From JBCBJZ01 sp038522635 (GTDB taxonomy: Bacteria > Pseudomonadota > Alphaproteobacteria > Rhizobiales > Hyphomicrobiaceae), in the NCBI GenBank assembly GCA_038522635.1, contig JBCBJZ010000069.1, forward strand, positions 1 to 17,747: a DNA stretch of 17,747 nucleotides. The letters are read 5' to 3'. Positions 7,523 through 15,348 of this stretch are shown here, piece after piece; within the stretch, counting starts at the first letter, position 1; the number at the start of each line of letters is the position of its first letter. The notes under the pieces are model-generated. The model had not been told where the DNA came from and ran no database searches. It worked only from the letters and a program-made list of their open reading frames with translations. The translations under genes were made by a program, and so were the position numbers.

Positions 7523-7581
7523 AGAGCTCTCTCGTTGACGCTCATCTTTCGCCTCCGGTGTTCCACCTTCGGCGGATGAGC
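7523..7581. repeat. Palindromic hairpin unit with linker (locus 3)
   Basis: The 42-base hairpin at 7540-7581 has outer arms GCTCATC and GATGAGC, a TTT bulge, inner arms CGCC and GGCG, and the core GGTG-TTC-CACC flanked by TCC and TTC spacers, so every block pairs. It is preceded by the same linker sequence seen at locus 2 (GAGCTCTCTCGTTGAC, 7524-7539). It lies between the EamA transporter and meaB. Confidence 0.85.
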
Positions 7582-7630
7582 TCGGGCGCTGAAAGCGGCC
7601 GACCGGTAACGACAACAAAAAGGGCCACCG

Positions 7631-8677
7631 GTGAGACCCAACCATCAGGCGTTGTGCGATGGCGTGCGCGCCGGCGACCGGGCCATGCTCGGGCGCGCGA
7701 TCACGCTGATTGAAAGCGTACAGCCAACTCATCGCACCGCCGCTGCTGCCGTGCTGCAAGAACTTTTGCCCATGACCGGTCAGGCGCATCGCATCGGTAT
7801 CACCGGTGTGCCAGGCGTTGGCAAATCGACCACGATCGACCAACTGGGGCTCAACCTCATCGAGGCTGGCCATCGCGTTGCGGTGCTGGCCGTTGACCCG
7901 ACGTCCAGCCGGTCGGGCGGTTCGATCCTTGGCGATAAGACCCGCATGGCGAAGCTCGCGAATGAGGAGGCGGCCTTCATTCGCCCCTCGCCGACGTCCG
8001 GCACGCTGGGTGGCGTTGCGCGCAAGACCCGAGAGACGATGGCGCTATGCGAAGCCGCCGGCTTCGACGTGATCATCGTTGAGACGGTCGGCGTCGGGCA
8101 ATCCGAGACGGCGGTTGCGGACATGGTCGACATGTTCCTCGTGCTGCTACTCGCAGGCGGTGGCGATGAACTTCAGGGCATCAAGAAGGGCATCATCGAG
8201 CTGGCCGACCTGATCGCGATCAACAAGGCCGATGGTGGCAACGTCGAACGCGCCGCACGCGCTGCGAGCGAGTATCGCGCGGCGCTGCACATTTTGACGC
8301 CGCCTGATGCGTGGTGGACGCCCCCGGTGATGACGTTGTCAGGCCTCAACAACACAGGCCTTGACGACCTATGGCGCAGTGTCGAAGCGCACCGCGAGCA
8401 AGCGCGTGCGGGTGGATATTTCGATGCTCGGCGGCGGCGGCAGGCGCTGCGGTGGATGGATGATATGCTGCGCGAGCGGGTGCTGGCCCACGTGGAGGCG
8501 GACCCGCGCGTTCAGGCGCTGATGCCGGCGCTCAGGCGGCAGGTCGGGGAAGGGACGTTGACGCCCGGACACGCGGTCGATCGGATCGCCGAAGCGCTGG
8601 GTTTCGACGCGGCTGACACGGCGACGCATGTGGGTGCGCCGACGTTGAAAACTACGAACGAGGAAGGGACCGGCTGA
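7631..8677 (+). CDS. meaB: Methylmalonyl-CoA mutase-associated GTPase MeaB (ArgK family)
   Basis: A 348-residue G3E P-loop GTPase that protects and reloads adenosylcobalamin-dependent methylmalonyl-CoA mutase or a related mutase. Visible motifs: Walker A GVPGVGKST (59-67), the family stretch DPTSSRSGGSILGDKTRM (89-106), RPSP followed by GTLGGVARKTRE (118-134), the G3/switch region ETVGVGQSE (151-159), and NKAD (198-201) for guanine recognition. The helical C terminus of about 90 residues is the dimerisation arm. Length is normal and the protein should be soluble and cytoplasmic. The start is a GTG at 7631 preceded by an AAAAAGGG ribosome-binding site about six bases away. No mutase gene is present nearby, so the partner must be encoded elsewhere. 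Its stop overlaps the start of the pyroglutamyl peptidase gene (ATGA at 8674-8677 context), which implies co-transcription. Confidence 0.95.
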   Translation: MRPNHQALCDGVRAGDRAMLGRAITLIESVQPTHRTAAAAVLQELLPMTGQAHRIGITGVPGVGKSTTIDQLGLNLIEAGHRVAVLAVDPTSSRSGGSILGDKTRMAKLANEEAAFIRPSPTSGTLGGVARKTRETMALCEAAGFDVIIVETVGVGQSETAVADMVDMFLVLLLAGGGDELQGIKKGIIELADLIAINKADGGNVERAARAASEYRAALHILTPPDAWWTPPVMTLSGLNNTGLDDLWRSVEAHREQARAGGYFDARRRRQALRWMDDMLRERVLAHVEADPRVQALMPALRRQVGEGTLTPGHAVDRIAEALGFDAADTATHVGAPTLKTTNEEGTG

Positions 8678-9579
8678 TGGCCAAGCGGACGGCCTTGCCC
8701 TTCAGCGCGCCCGGCGGATCGGGAGCGGTCTCGATCGCTTCGACGTCTTCGAAGGCGCTGTCGCATGCGCGCGCGCCGCTCCACATGAGCGGCGGGGTCC
8801 GTGTCTTTGCTGGTCACGGTGCGCCGCTTATGGTGACGGGGTTCGGCCCCTTCCCTGGCGTGGCGGATAACGCGTCCGCCCGTCTTGTCAGCGCACTTGC
8901 CGCGCATCGCGCAGCCCATCAGCAGGGCGAAGCGCTCTCGCAAGTTCCCTTGATCGCTGCCGTGCTGCCGACCTGCTGGGACGAGGGCCTCGCGATGGCG
9001 GCCGACCTGGTGCTTACGCATCGCCCGCGCGCGGTGCTGCATTTTGGCGTTTCGTCGCGCGCACAAGGGTTCGAGATCGAGTTGATCGCGCGCAACGCCA
9101 CGTGCGCGGTGGAGGATGCAGCCGGCGATTTGCCGGCGTTGACGTTGTTGCAGTACGGCGGGCCACCGCGCTGCCGGGCGACGATCCCCGTGCTGGCCAT
9201 GGTGGAGCGGTTGCGGTTGCTGTCGATACCTGCCGTCGCTTCGCGCGATGCCGGGCTCTATCTCTGCAACGCGGTGATGTACCAGACGTTGGGGCTTGCC
9301 GCGCGCCACGCGCTGCCGCTGCACGCGGGCTTCATCCACATCCCCGAGCAGATTTTCGGGATCAACGGCGGTACAGCTGGCAGCACGGCGCGAACCTCCG
9401 CACGCCCCGCTCGTGGCGGCGGACGTCAGGGCGAACGCGCAGGCGCGAGCGCCGGACTTAAGTGGAGCGAAGCGGTGAGCGGCGCCCTCGCGTTGTCGCG
9501 TCTGGCCGCGCGGCTGCCGGCGCCTCGTTCGCGCGCCTCGGCTTTGCGAAGCCCGCACCGCGGTGGCCGCATCGCTTAA
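8677..9579 (+). CDS. Pyroglutamyl-peptidase I family protein (peptidase C15)
   Basis: Predicted cytosolic cysteine peptidase that removes N-terminal pyroglutamate (5-oxoproline) from peptides. The family opening VTGFGPFPGV is at residues 53-62, and the E-C-H triad is present: E135 in FEIELIARN, C197 in SRDAGLYLCN and H221 in GFIHIPE. The start at 8677 overlaps the meaB stop as ATGA, with GAGGAAGGG about ten bases upstream, which argues for translational coupling. That start gives a roughly 50-residue N-terminal extension of low complexity that ordinary C15 enzymes lack. In-frame ATGs at 8785 and 8830 would match family length better but lack a ribosome-binding site. The C-terminal part (about 230-300) is Arg/Ala-rich, although GLKWSEAVSGALALSRLA fits the usual last helix. 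Operon partner is meaB; the functional partner may be the oxoprolinase at the right end. Confidence 0.85.
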   Translation: MAKRTALPFSAPGGSGAVSIASTSSKALSHARAPLHMSGGVRVFAGHGAPLMVTGFGPFPGVADNASARLVSALAAHRAAHQQGEALSQVPLIAAVLPTCWDEGLAMAADLVLTHRPRAVLHFGVSSRAQGFEIELIARNATCAVEDAAGDLPALTLLQYGGPPRCRATIPVLAMVERLRLLSIPAVASRDAGLYLCNAVMYQTLGLAARHALPLHAGFIHIPEQIFGINGGTAGSTARTSARPARGGGRQGERAGASAGLKWSEAVSGALALSRLAARLPAPRSRASALRSPHRGGRIA

Positions 9580-9583
9580 TCAA

Positions 9584-9603
9584 GCCCGTGCGCGGGCGCC
9601 CGC
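9584..9603. terminator. GC-rich hairpin between convergent genes
   Basis: The 27-base gap between the convergent pyroglutamyl peptidase and PhoX stops contains GCCCG (9584-9588) opposite CGGGC (9593-9597) and the overlapping palindrome GCGGGC/GCCCGC (9592-9603). There is no T-tract on either strand, so it is only a candidate pause or collision site. Confidence 0.25.
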
Positions 9604-9606
9604 TGC

Positions 9607-11637
9607 TTAAGCCATGCCGATTTTGCCGCCGCCTTTCTTCGTGATCGCAACCACGGCCGGCCGCGGCGGCATCGCGTCATCGAAGTCCGGCCAACGGGTC
9701 GTCGGCTTCTCGAACGTGGCCGGCGGGTCGGAACGCTTGAGACCGACGCCCGGGTGCTGAACGGCCACGAACAGCGTCTCCATGTCGGGCGTGAACGCCG
9801 GGCCACACATCTCAGCGCCGTTGGGCACGCGGTAGAACAGCTTGGATGTGCCGCGCAACGGGCCTTCCGTCTCAAGAGACCAGACGCCGTCAGCCCGACC
9901 GGTCCTTGCGGGCGAGTTGCCATCGGTGGCGATCCACAGCCGGCCCTCCGCATCGATCGCGCAGTTATCGGGCATGCCGAACCAGCCGTTCTCCGTGGTC
10001 GCCGGGTTGAAGGTCGCCCCGACGAGGCCAAGGCTCGGGTCGCCGCATTTGACCAGGATCGTCCAGGTGAACGTCTCGGCGGCATGGTCGCCGCCCTCGG
10101 GCATCATCTCGATGATGTGACCGAAGAAGTTCGGACCCCGCGGGTTCGCCGCGTCCGTCCCGAGCGGCGAGCGGCGCGTGTTGTTGGTCAACAGGACGTA
10201 GACCTTGTTGGTTTGCGGGTTCGCCTCGACGTCTTCGGGCCGGTCCATCTTGGTCGCGCCGAGCGCATCAGCGGCAAGGCGCGCGCTTATGACCACATCG
10301 CCCTGATCGGCAAAGCCGTTGGCCGCCGTCAGCGGACCTTCGCCGTGCACCAGGGGCAACCATCGCCCCGTGCCATCGGGGTCAAAGCGCGCCACGTAAA
10401 GCGTGCCTTCATCGAGCAGGTCCATGTTGGCGGCGCGGTCATCTGTGTTGACCTTGCCGGCTGTGATGAACTTGTAGACGTAGTCGAAGCGTTGATCATC
10501 GCCCTGGTAGACCACGAAGCGGCCGTCACGATTGACGATGTTGGCTGCGCCCTCATGCTTGAAGCGGCCGAGCGCGGTACGCTTTTTCGGGATCGATGTC
10601 GGGTCGAACGGGTCGATCTCGACCACCCAGCCGAAGCGGTTGATCTCCTGGGGCTCGCGCGTGATGTCGAAGCGAGCGTGGTGCAGCCCCCAGCCGTACC
10701 ACTCAGCCGGCGCGCCGTAGCGCTTGAGCGCTGCCGCTTCGGGGTGTGAGGCACGCTCGCTTTTGCCCCAGAAGTAGCCATTGAAGTTCTCTTCGCAGGT
10801 CAACCACGTGCCCCACGGTGTGACGCCGCCAGCGCAGTTGTTGATCATGCCTTTGACGTTGCGCCCTGTCGGATCGGCGCCCGTCATCATGCGCTTGTGG
10901 CCAGCGGCGGGACCGGTGATCGCCATCGCCGTTTCGGCTGTGATACGGCGGGCGTAACGCGAGCCCTCAACCACATGCCAGCCACCCTCGCGCTTGGCGA
11001 TCTCGATGACCGAGCCGCCGTGCGCCATCATCTCAACGGCGATCAGATCGGCCGTCATGCCCGCAAAGCGGTCCTTGGCGCGGGTGACGCCGAGCCCCGG
11101 GAACATGAGCTCTTCGTTGGTGAACTCGTGGTTGACCACCAGGAGGCCGCGTGCGCCGTCGTTCTGTAAGGCGATGAAGCCGACGAAGTCGTTGTTGTAG
11201 CCGAACTGACGGGCCTGCGCCTGCGCGTCGGGCTTCGAGGGTTCGAACGCGGGTGCGTTTGGCAGCACCGGATCGCCCCAGCGGATCAGCACGTCGGCAT
11301 CGTAGCCGTCAGCGACGTGGTGGTCGGCATCGGACCCGGCCTTGACCTCCTCGAAGACAAAGCGGCTGGAGGCTTGTGTGGCAGAGGCTGCGGGCCCTGT
11401 TGTGCCGTCTTGGGCGCCCGCTGGCGGCGTGCTGCCGGGAAGGGAGGCGAGCGCGCCGATGGCGGTCACGGCGAGGGCACCGCGTCCGATGTCACGGCGT
11501 GAGAATCGGTTCGCGACGACCTCGCCCATGGTGGGGTTGGCGCTCGTGTTGGTTGGCTGGTCTTCGCTCGCTTCGGCGGCCGCGGCACGGGGGGCAGGCG
11601 TTAAGCCCGTGGCGGCGGGTGTCTTGTGGTCCGGCAT
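9607..11637 (-). CDS. phoX: PhoX family (DUF839) phosphatase, Tat-exported
   Basis: A 676-residue predicted periplasmic or extracellular alkaline phosphatase of the PhoX type, an iron/calcium enzyme acting on phosphomonoesters. The N terminus carries a twin-arginine signal: FSRRDI at 45-50, then a hydrophobic stretch (GALAVTAIGALASL) and PPAGAQ as a likely cleavage zone. Family landmarks in order: NHEFTNEE (169-176), NNCAGG (266-271), TCEENFNGYF (280-289), VEIDPFDP, FKHEGA, LTAANGFADQGDV, MDRPEDVEANP (464-474), MPDNCAIDAEGRLWIATDGN (555-574). The NNC cysteine and several acidic metal-ligand candidates are visible, and length is typical. The ATG at 11637 has GAGG eight bases upstream. It is transcribed away from the TIGR03808-like gene. 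Regulation by phosphate starvation is expected from the family; a possible Pho-box-like element lies upstream. A neighbouring DUF839 phosphatase without PhoX activity cannot be excluded. Confidence 0.92.
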   Translation of the reverse strand: MPDHKTPAATGLTPAPRAAAAEASEDQPTNTSANPTMGEVVANRFSRRDIGRGALAVTAIGALASLPGSTPPAGAQDGTTGPAASATQASSRFVFEEVKAGSDADHHVADGYDADVLIRWGDPVLPNAPAFEPSKPDAQAQARQFGYNNDFVGFIALQNDGARGLLVVNHEFTNEELMFPGLGVTRAKDRFAGMTADLIAVEMMAHGGSVIEIAKREGGWHVVEGSRYARRITAETAMAITGPAAGHKRMMTGADPTGRNVKGMINNCAGGVTPWGTWLTCEENFNGYFWGKSERASHPEAAALKRYGAPAEWYGWGLHHARFDITREPQEINRFGWVVEIDPFDPTSIPKKRTALGRFKHEGAANIVNRDGRFVVYQGDDQRFDYVYKFITAGKVNTDDRAANMDLLDEGTLYVARFDPDGTGRWLPLVHGEGPLTAANGFADQGDVVISARLAADALGATKMDRPEDVEANPQTNKVYVLLTNNTRRSPLGTDAANPRGPNFFGHIIEMMPEGGDHAAETFTWTILVKCGDPSLGLVGATFNPATTENGWFGMPDNCAIDAEGRLWIATDGNSPARTGRADGVWSLETEGPLRGTSKLFYRVPNGAEMCGPAFTPDMETLFVAVQHPGVGLKRSDPPATFEKPTTRWPDFDDAMPPRPAVVAITKKGGGKIGMA

Positions 11638-11898
11638 GGCGCTGACCTCACTTTAATTGTCGATCGTTGCCGAAGCGTAGGATGGATGCGCAAAGGCTGC
11701 GTGACAGCTGCGATGATGTCGCGGTCCTGACAGGGTCTGGCGCGATGCGTCCGGTGGCGACGTTAACCCTTTCGGCCGACCCCGGACCGCAAATGGCGTT
11801 GGTGCGCAAGTTGCACAGCATGGTGCGGCGCGCAGCCGGCCTGAACGGCGCGCCGGCCACTTGTTTTGCGGGCTTAGCCTTCAACGGGAATGAAGACC
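11638..11898. promoter_or_regulatory. Divergent intergenic region of two Tat-substrate genes
   Basis: This region of about 260 bases carries the control sequences of phoX (leftward) and the beta-helix gene (rightward). It contains a possible Pho-box-like element (11716-11733) and GCCGGC arms near 11835-11857 that could form a hairpin ahead of the rightward gene. No certain -10/-35 pair was assigned. Confidence 0.4.
11716..11733 (-). promoter_or_regulatory. Possible Pho-box-like direct repeat upstream of phoX
   Basis: Read toward phoX, the sequence is CTGTCAG, four bases GACC, then GCGACAT. The PhoB consensus is two CTGTCAT-like 7-mers with a 4-base spacer. The first half matches six of seven positions and the second about four of seven. 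It ends 79 bases before the phoX ATG. A further CTGTCAC lies at 11701-11707. The match is imperfect and could be chance. Confidence 0.3.
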
Positions 11899-13410
11899 AT
11901 GCGCTCATCGGATCACGATACACGTCCTGCTGCGGCCGTCGCTCCCGCTGAGCCCCTTGCTCCTCCCCTTGCTCCAGTGGCACGGCGCACACTGCTCGGC
12001 GTCGGTGCGGGTGCAGGTGTCGGCACGCTTGGCGCCTGGGCTGCCAGCGGCCTTGGCCTTTCCGCAGCGCAGGCCGCACCCTCGCGCACTGCAAGCCCCT
12101 CTGACGCCCGCGGCATACCTGCCCGCGCACTCGGTCTCACGCCGGTGGCCCGTGGCGATGCAAAAGCCAACCGCTCAGCCGCTTTCCAACGCGCGGTTGA
12201 TCAAGCGGCGGCCCGCCACCTGCCGTTGCTGCTCGAACCCGGCATCTATCCGATCGCCAACATCCGTTTGCGTGCGGGCACACGGCTCGTCGGCGTCAGC
12301 GGCGCCACGCGGCTGCGCTTCACCGGCGGTGCGACGTTCCTGACCGCTCTCAACGCCGACGTCCTGCAGCTCCACGGCCTGAGCATTGATGGCATGCGCA
12401 AGCCGCTTGATCCCGACCGGGCTGACGGCCTCATCACGCTTTACCGCTGCACTCGCGTGCGCCTGGACGATTGCACCGTCGAAAACAGCTTGCTGCACGG
12501 CCTTGCCTTGCGCGCCTGCGATGGCGAAATCGCCCGCTGCCACATCACAAACATCGGCCAGGCCGCGCTCTTTAGCTTGGACGCGACACCTGCAGGCCTC
12601 GCGATCGTACACAACCACATCACAGCGTGCGCCAACAACGGCATTCAGGTCTGGCGTAGCACGCCTGCAGCGGATGCATCGCGTGTGATGCATAACGTGA
12701 TCGCGGATGTGGAAAGCCGCGCCGGCGGTTCCGGCCAGAACGGCAATGGCATCAACGTCTACCGCGCGGGCGACGTTATGGTTGCGCACAACCGCATCAC
12801 CGGCTGCGCCTATTCGGCGATCCGCGGCAACGCCGCTTCGAACGTCCAGATGACCGGTAACCACGTTGCCAACATCGGCGAAGTCGCGCTCTACGCCGAG
12901 TTCGGTTTCGAAGGCGCCATGATCGCCAACAACGTGATCGATGGTGCGGCAAGCGGCATCGCGGTGACCAACTTCAACGATGGCGGCCGTCTCGCGGTGG
13001 TCAGCGGCAACCTCATTCGCAATCTGCGCCAACGCCCAAACGAGCCGATGGACAAGCGCGGCGAAGGCCTGTCGATCGAAGCCGATGCGAGCGTGACGGG
13101 CAACACGATCGAGGGCGCGCCGGCCGCCGCCATCATGATCGGCTTTGGCCGGCACATGCGCAATGTGGTCGTCACGGGCAACATGGTGCGCGATGCGGGC
13201 GTGGGCATCGGCGTCACGGGCACAGCAGGTGCGGGTGCCTGCCTGATCGCCCAGAACATGATTGCCGGCACGAAGCATGGCGCCATCCGCGCCATGGACG
13301 GCTACCGTCCTTACGGCCCCGATCTGGCGAACCAACAGCGCCATGGCGGGTCGCCCGAGCGCCCGATGCTGCCCCACGTGAGCGTGCAGGGGAACGTGAC
13401 GTCGGCGTAA
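11899..13410 (+). CDS. Tat-translocated right-handed beta-helix repeat protein (TIGR03808-like)
   Basis: A 503-residue exported protein of unknown function that I recognise as resembling the twin-arginine-translocated repeat family TIGR03808, found mainly in Rhizobiales. The N terminus has PVARRTLLGVGAGAGVG, with Arg-Arg at residues 29-30, followed by a hydrophobic segment and AAQAAP as a likely cleavage site. From about residue 100 to the end the protein is built of short beta repeats of the form N-x-I/V-x(n)-G-I/A, such as VMHNVI, VAHNRI, MTGNHV, IANNVI, VSGNLI, VTGNTI and VTGNMV. This is the pattern of a parallel beta-helix as in pectate-lyase-like folds. No catalytic motif was identified. 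The ATG at 11899 is preferred because GGGAA lies eight bases before it; an ATG nine bases earlier (11890) abuts that site. A structural or carbohydrate-related surface role is only a guess. Confidence 0.85.
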   Translation: MRSSDHDTRPAAAVAPAEPLAPPLAPVARRTLLGVGAGAGVGTLGAWAASGLGLSAAQAAPSRTASPSDARGIPARALGLTPVARGDAKANRSAAFQRAVDQAAARHLPLLLEPGIYPIANIRLRAGTRLVGVSGATRLRFTGGATFLTALNADVLQLHGLSIDGMRKPLDPDRADGLITLYRCTRVRLDDCTVENSLLHGLALRACDGEIARCHITNIGQAALFSLDATPAGLAIVHNHITACANNGIQVWRSTPAADASRVMHNVIADVESRAGGSGQNGNGINVYRAGDVMVAHNRITGCAYSAIRGNAASNVQMTGNHVANIGEVALYAEFGFEGAMIANNVIDGAASGIAVTNFNDGGRLAVVSGNLIRNLRQRPNEPMDKRGEGLSIEADASVTGNTIEGAPAAAIMIGFGRHMRNVVVTGNMVRDAGVGIGVTGTAGAGACLIAQNMIAGTKHGAIRAMDGYRPYGPDLANQQRHGGSPERPMLPHVSVQGNVTSA

Positions 13411-13617
13411 ACGCTCAACGCCTGAACGTACGGGACTTCAGCGGCGGCGGACTGAACGCGTTTCCCTTATCAGACAGGCTGTGCTTGCATTTAGAAACTT
13501 GAAGTTGCAGCCTAACGGACCGTGCTTCCAGGATCGGTCTCCTCGATCAATGCTGCGTGCGGTCAGCTTCTTGTTGTCGCCTTCAGACCAAAGGCGTTGC
13601 CATCATGGGAGGAAATC

Positions 13618-15204
13618 ATGTCGCTTGCAGATGAAGGGGCCGGCTCCTCGTCGGAACCGATGACCGATTACAAGCCTGGAACAGATAACATCCGCCCGCT
13701 TGGCCTGGACATCCATAATCCGGTGTTTTTGGTCTCGGCCGGCGTCATCATCGCGTTCGTGATCGCCGCGCTTTCCTTCCAAAAGGAGTCCGCAGAATTC
13801 TTCGGCTGGCTGCGCCCGTTTTTGACCAAACAGTTCGACTGGTTCCTGGTCAGCTCGGTCAACATCATGACGCTGTTCTGTCTGGCGTTGATCGTGTTGC
13901 CCGTCGGCTCGGTCCGCATCGGCGGTAAGGACGCCAAGCCCGATTACACCTATCCCGGCTGGATCGCGATGATGTTCGCAGCCGGTATCGGCATCGGCCT
14001 TTTGTTCTTCGGCGTGCTCGAACCGGTTTATTACAACTTTGCTGAAAAAGGCGCTGCGCGACCGCTTGGGATCGACATCACCCAACCTGGCAACGAATAC
14101 ATAGGCATCGTTGGGACCATCCACCATTGGGGCCTGGAAGGGTGGGCGGTTTACGCCGTCGTCGGCCTGACGCTGGCGATCTTTTGTTACAACAAGGGTT
14201 TACCGCTCACGTTGCGATCGGCGTTCTATCCCCTTCTCGGAGAACGTGTGTGGGGTTGGCCGGGCCACGTCATCGACACGCTGGCGGTATTCGCAACCCT
14301 GTTCGGTTTGACCACTTCGTTGGGTCTTGGCGCGCAACAGGTGGCGGCCGGTCTGAACGAGGTCTTTGGCATAGCGCCCACCCAAACGGTGACGGTCATC
14401 TTGATCGTGGTCATCACCGCGATCGCGTTGGGGTCGGTGATGCTCGGCATGGATAAGGGCGTCAAACGGCTGTCCGAGATCAACATGATGATGGCGGTAG
14501 GCCTGTTCATCTTTGTGGTCGCCATGACGGGCGTTGTCGATGCGGCAACCCGTTACTTCACGACGATGGTTCAGTACGTGACGTTGTTGCCCGCGCTCTC
14601 GAACCCGTTCGGGCGTGAAGATACGTCCTACTTCCACGGCTGGACGACGTTCTACTGGGCCTGGTGGATCGCCTGGAGCCCGTTCGTCGGCATGTTCATC
14701 GCGCGCATCTCGAAGGGGCGTACGGTTCGCGAGTTCATCTTGTGCGCGCTGATCGCACCGACGCTGGTGTGTGCGCTGTGGATGTCAACGTTCGGTGGTG
14801 CCGCGATCGACATGCTCAACGAAGGCGGCGCCGCGGGCGTCAAGGCGACCGTAATCGATGCCTATAAGCCTGAGGGTGCGCTGTTCGGGTTCCTGAAGGA
14901 ACTGCCCTATTACAGCATCGTCGCGCCCATCGCGCTGGTGCTCATCGTGATCTTCTTCGTCACCTCATCGGACAGCGGTTCGCTGGTGATCGATACGATC
15001 ACAGCGGGCGGCAAGATGGACGCACCGGTCATCCAGCGCGTCTTCTGGTGCACGCTTGAAGGCCTCGTTGCGATCGCGTTGCTGCTCGGCGGCGGGTTAG
15101 CGGCGTTGCAGGGCGCAGCCGTGTCGACGGGGATACCGTTCACGCTGGTGGTGCTGGCGATGTGCTACACGGTCTATAAGGCGCTGCAGACCGAAGAACG
15201 CTAG
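13618..15204 (+). CDS. BCCT family betaine/carnitine/choline transporter
   Basis: A 528-residue inner-membrane carrier of the BCCT family with about 12 hydrophobic segments. Visible landmarks: AAGIGIGLLFFG (residues 121-132), the glycine-rich unwound helix near the substrate and sodium sites; HHWGLEGWAVYA with W171, W176 and Y179 in the W-x4-W-x2-Y spacing of the betaine aromatic box; the family signature WTTFYWAWWIAWSPFVGMF (342-360) followed by IARISKGRTVREF; and TSSDSGS (449-455). The second aromatic-box tryptophans are therefore present. The substrate is probably a quaternary ammonium compound such as glycine betaine or choline, but which one cannot be stated. The C-terminal tail is very short (KALQTEER), without the long basic osmosensor of BetP, so stress gating of that kind is unlikely. 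The ATG at 13618 follows a strong GGGAGGAAA site; an ATG at 13522 lacks one. The gene appears monocistronic and ends at an intrinsic terminator. Confidence 0.93.
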   Translation: MSLADEGAGSSSEPMTDYKPGTDNIRPLGLDIHNPVFLVSAGVIIAFVIAALSFQKESAEFFGWLRPFLTKQFDWFLVSSVNIMTLFCLALIVLPVGSVRIGGKDAKPDYTYPGWIAMMFAAGIGIGLLFFGVLEPVYYNFAEKGAARPLGIDITQPGNEYIGIVGTIHHWGLEGWAVYAVVGLTLAIFCYNKGLPLTLRSAFYPLLGERVWGWPGHVIDTLAVFATLFGLTTSLGLGAQQVAAGLNEVFGIAPTQTVTVILIVVITAIALGSVMLGMDKGVKRLSEINMMMAVGLFIFVVAMTGVVDAATRYFTTMVQYVTLLPALSNPFGREDTSYFHGWTTFYWAWWIAWSPFVGMFIARISKGRTVREFILCALIAPTLVCALWMSTFGGAAIDMLNEGGAAGVKATVIDAYKPEGALFGFLKELPYYSIVAPIALVLIVIFFVTSSDSGSLVIDTITAGGKMDAPVIQRVFWCTLEGLVAIALLLGGGLAALQGAAVSTGIPFTLVVLAMCYTVYKALQTEER

Positions 15205-15212
15205 CCGGCTGG

Positions 15213-15262
15213 GCAGGTCTCGCTCGCCTGGCTTGGTTGGTCGGGCAACCATCGGGACCTGC
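15213..15262 (+). other. Structured 3'-UTR element after the BCCT gene
   Basis: Arms GCAGGTC (15213-15219) and GACCTGC (15256-15262) enclose a second hairpin, GGTTG and CAACC around a 6-base loop (about 15235-15250). Together they predict a compact two-tier stem in the mRNA between the BCCT stop and the terminator. Its role is unknown. Confidence 0.45.
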
Positions 15263-15286
15263 ATTAACGCTTTCATCGCACTGAAC

Positions 15287-15312
15287 CCGGCGCGCGCTGC
15301 GCCGGTTTTTTT
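15287..15312 (+). terminator. Rho-independent terminator of the BCCT gene
   Basis: A perfect 7-bp GC stem, CCGGCGC (15287-15293) with GCGCCGG (15299-15305) around a GCGCT loop, is followed directly by seven T residues (15306-15312). It lies 83 bases after the BCCT stop and works in the plus direction only; the minus strand has no T-run after the stem. Confidence 0.9.
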
Positions 15313-15348
15313 GTGCGGTTGCGCGCGTGTTCGCCGCCGCCAGCCGCC

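Noticed and set aside
8512..9558. 348-codon open frame antisense to the pyroglutamyl peptidase
   Set aside because: The opposite strand carries the C15 catalytic triad; this frame is Arg/Gln/His-rich low-complexity sequence typical of a shadow.
9400..9579. Frameshift in the C-terminal part of the pyroglutamyl peptidase
   Set aside because: The Arg/Ala-rich stretch looked suspicious, but the same frame continues with a helix (KWSEAVSGALALSRLA) expected at the C terminus, so no shift is needed.
12175..13377. 400-codon open frame antisense to the beta-helix gene
   Set aside because: It is the mirror of a GC-rich gene; the translation is His/Arg/Asp-rich without a recognisable domain, while the opposite strand has a clear Tat signal and repeats.
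13411..13617. Riboswitch or strong promoter upstream of the BCCT gene
   Set aside because: Only a small CTGAA/TTCAG stem is visible, and no -35/-10 pair with good spacing or known riboswitch core was found.
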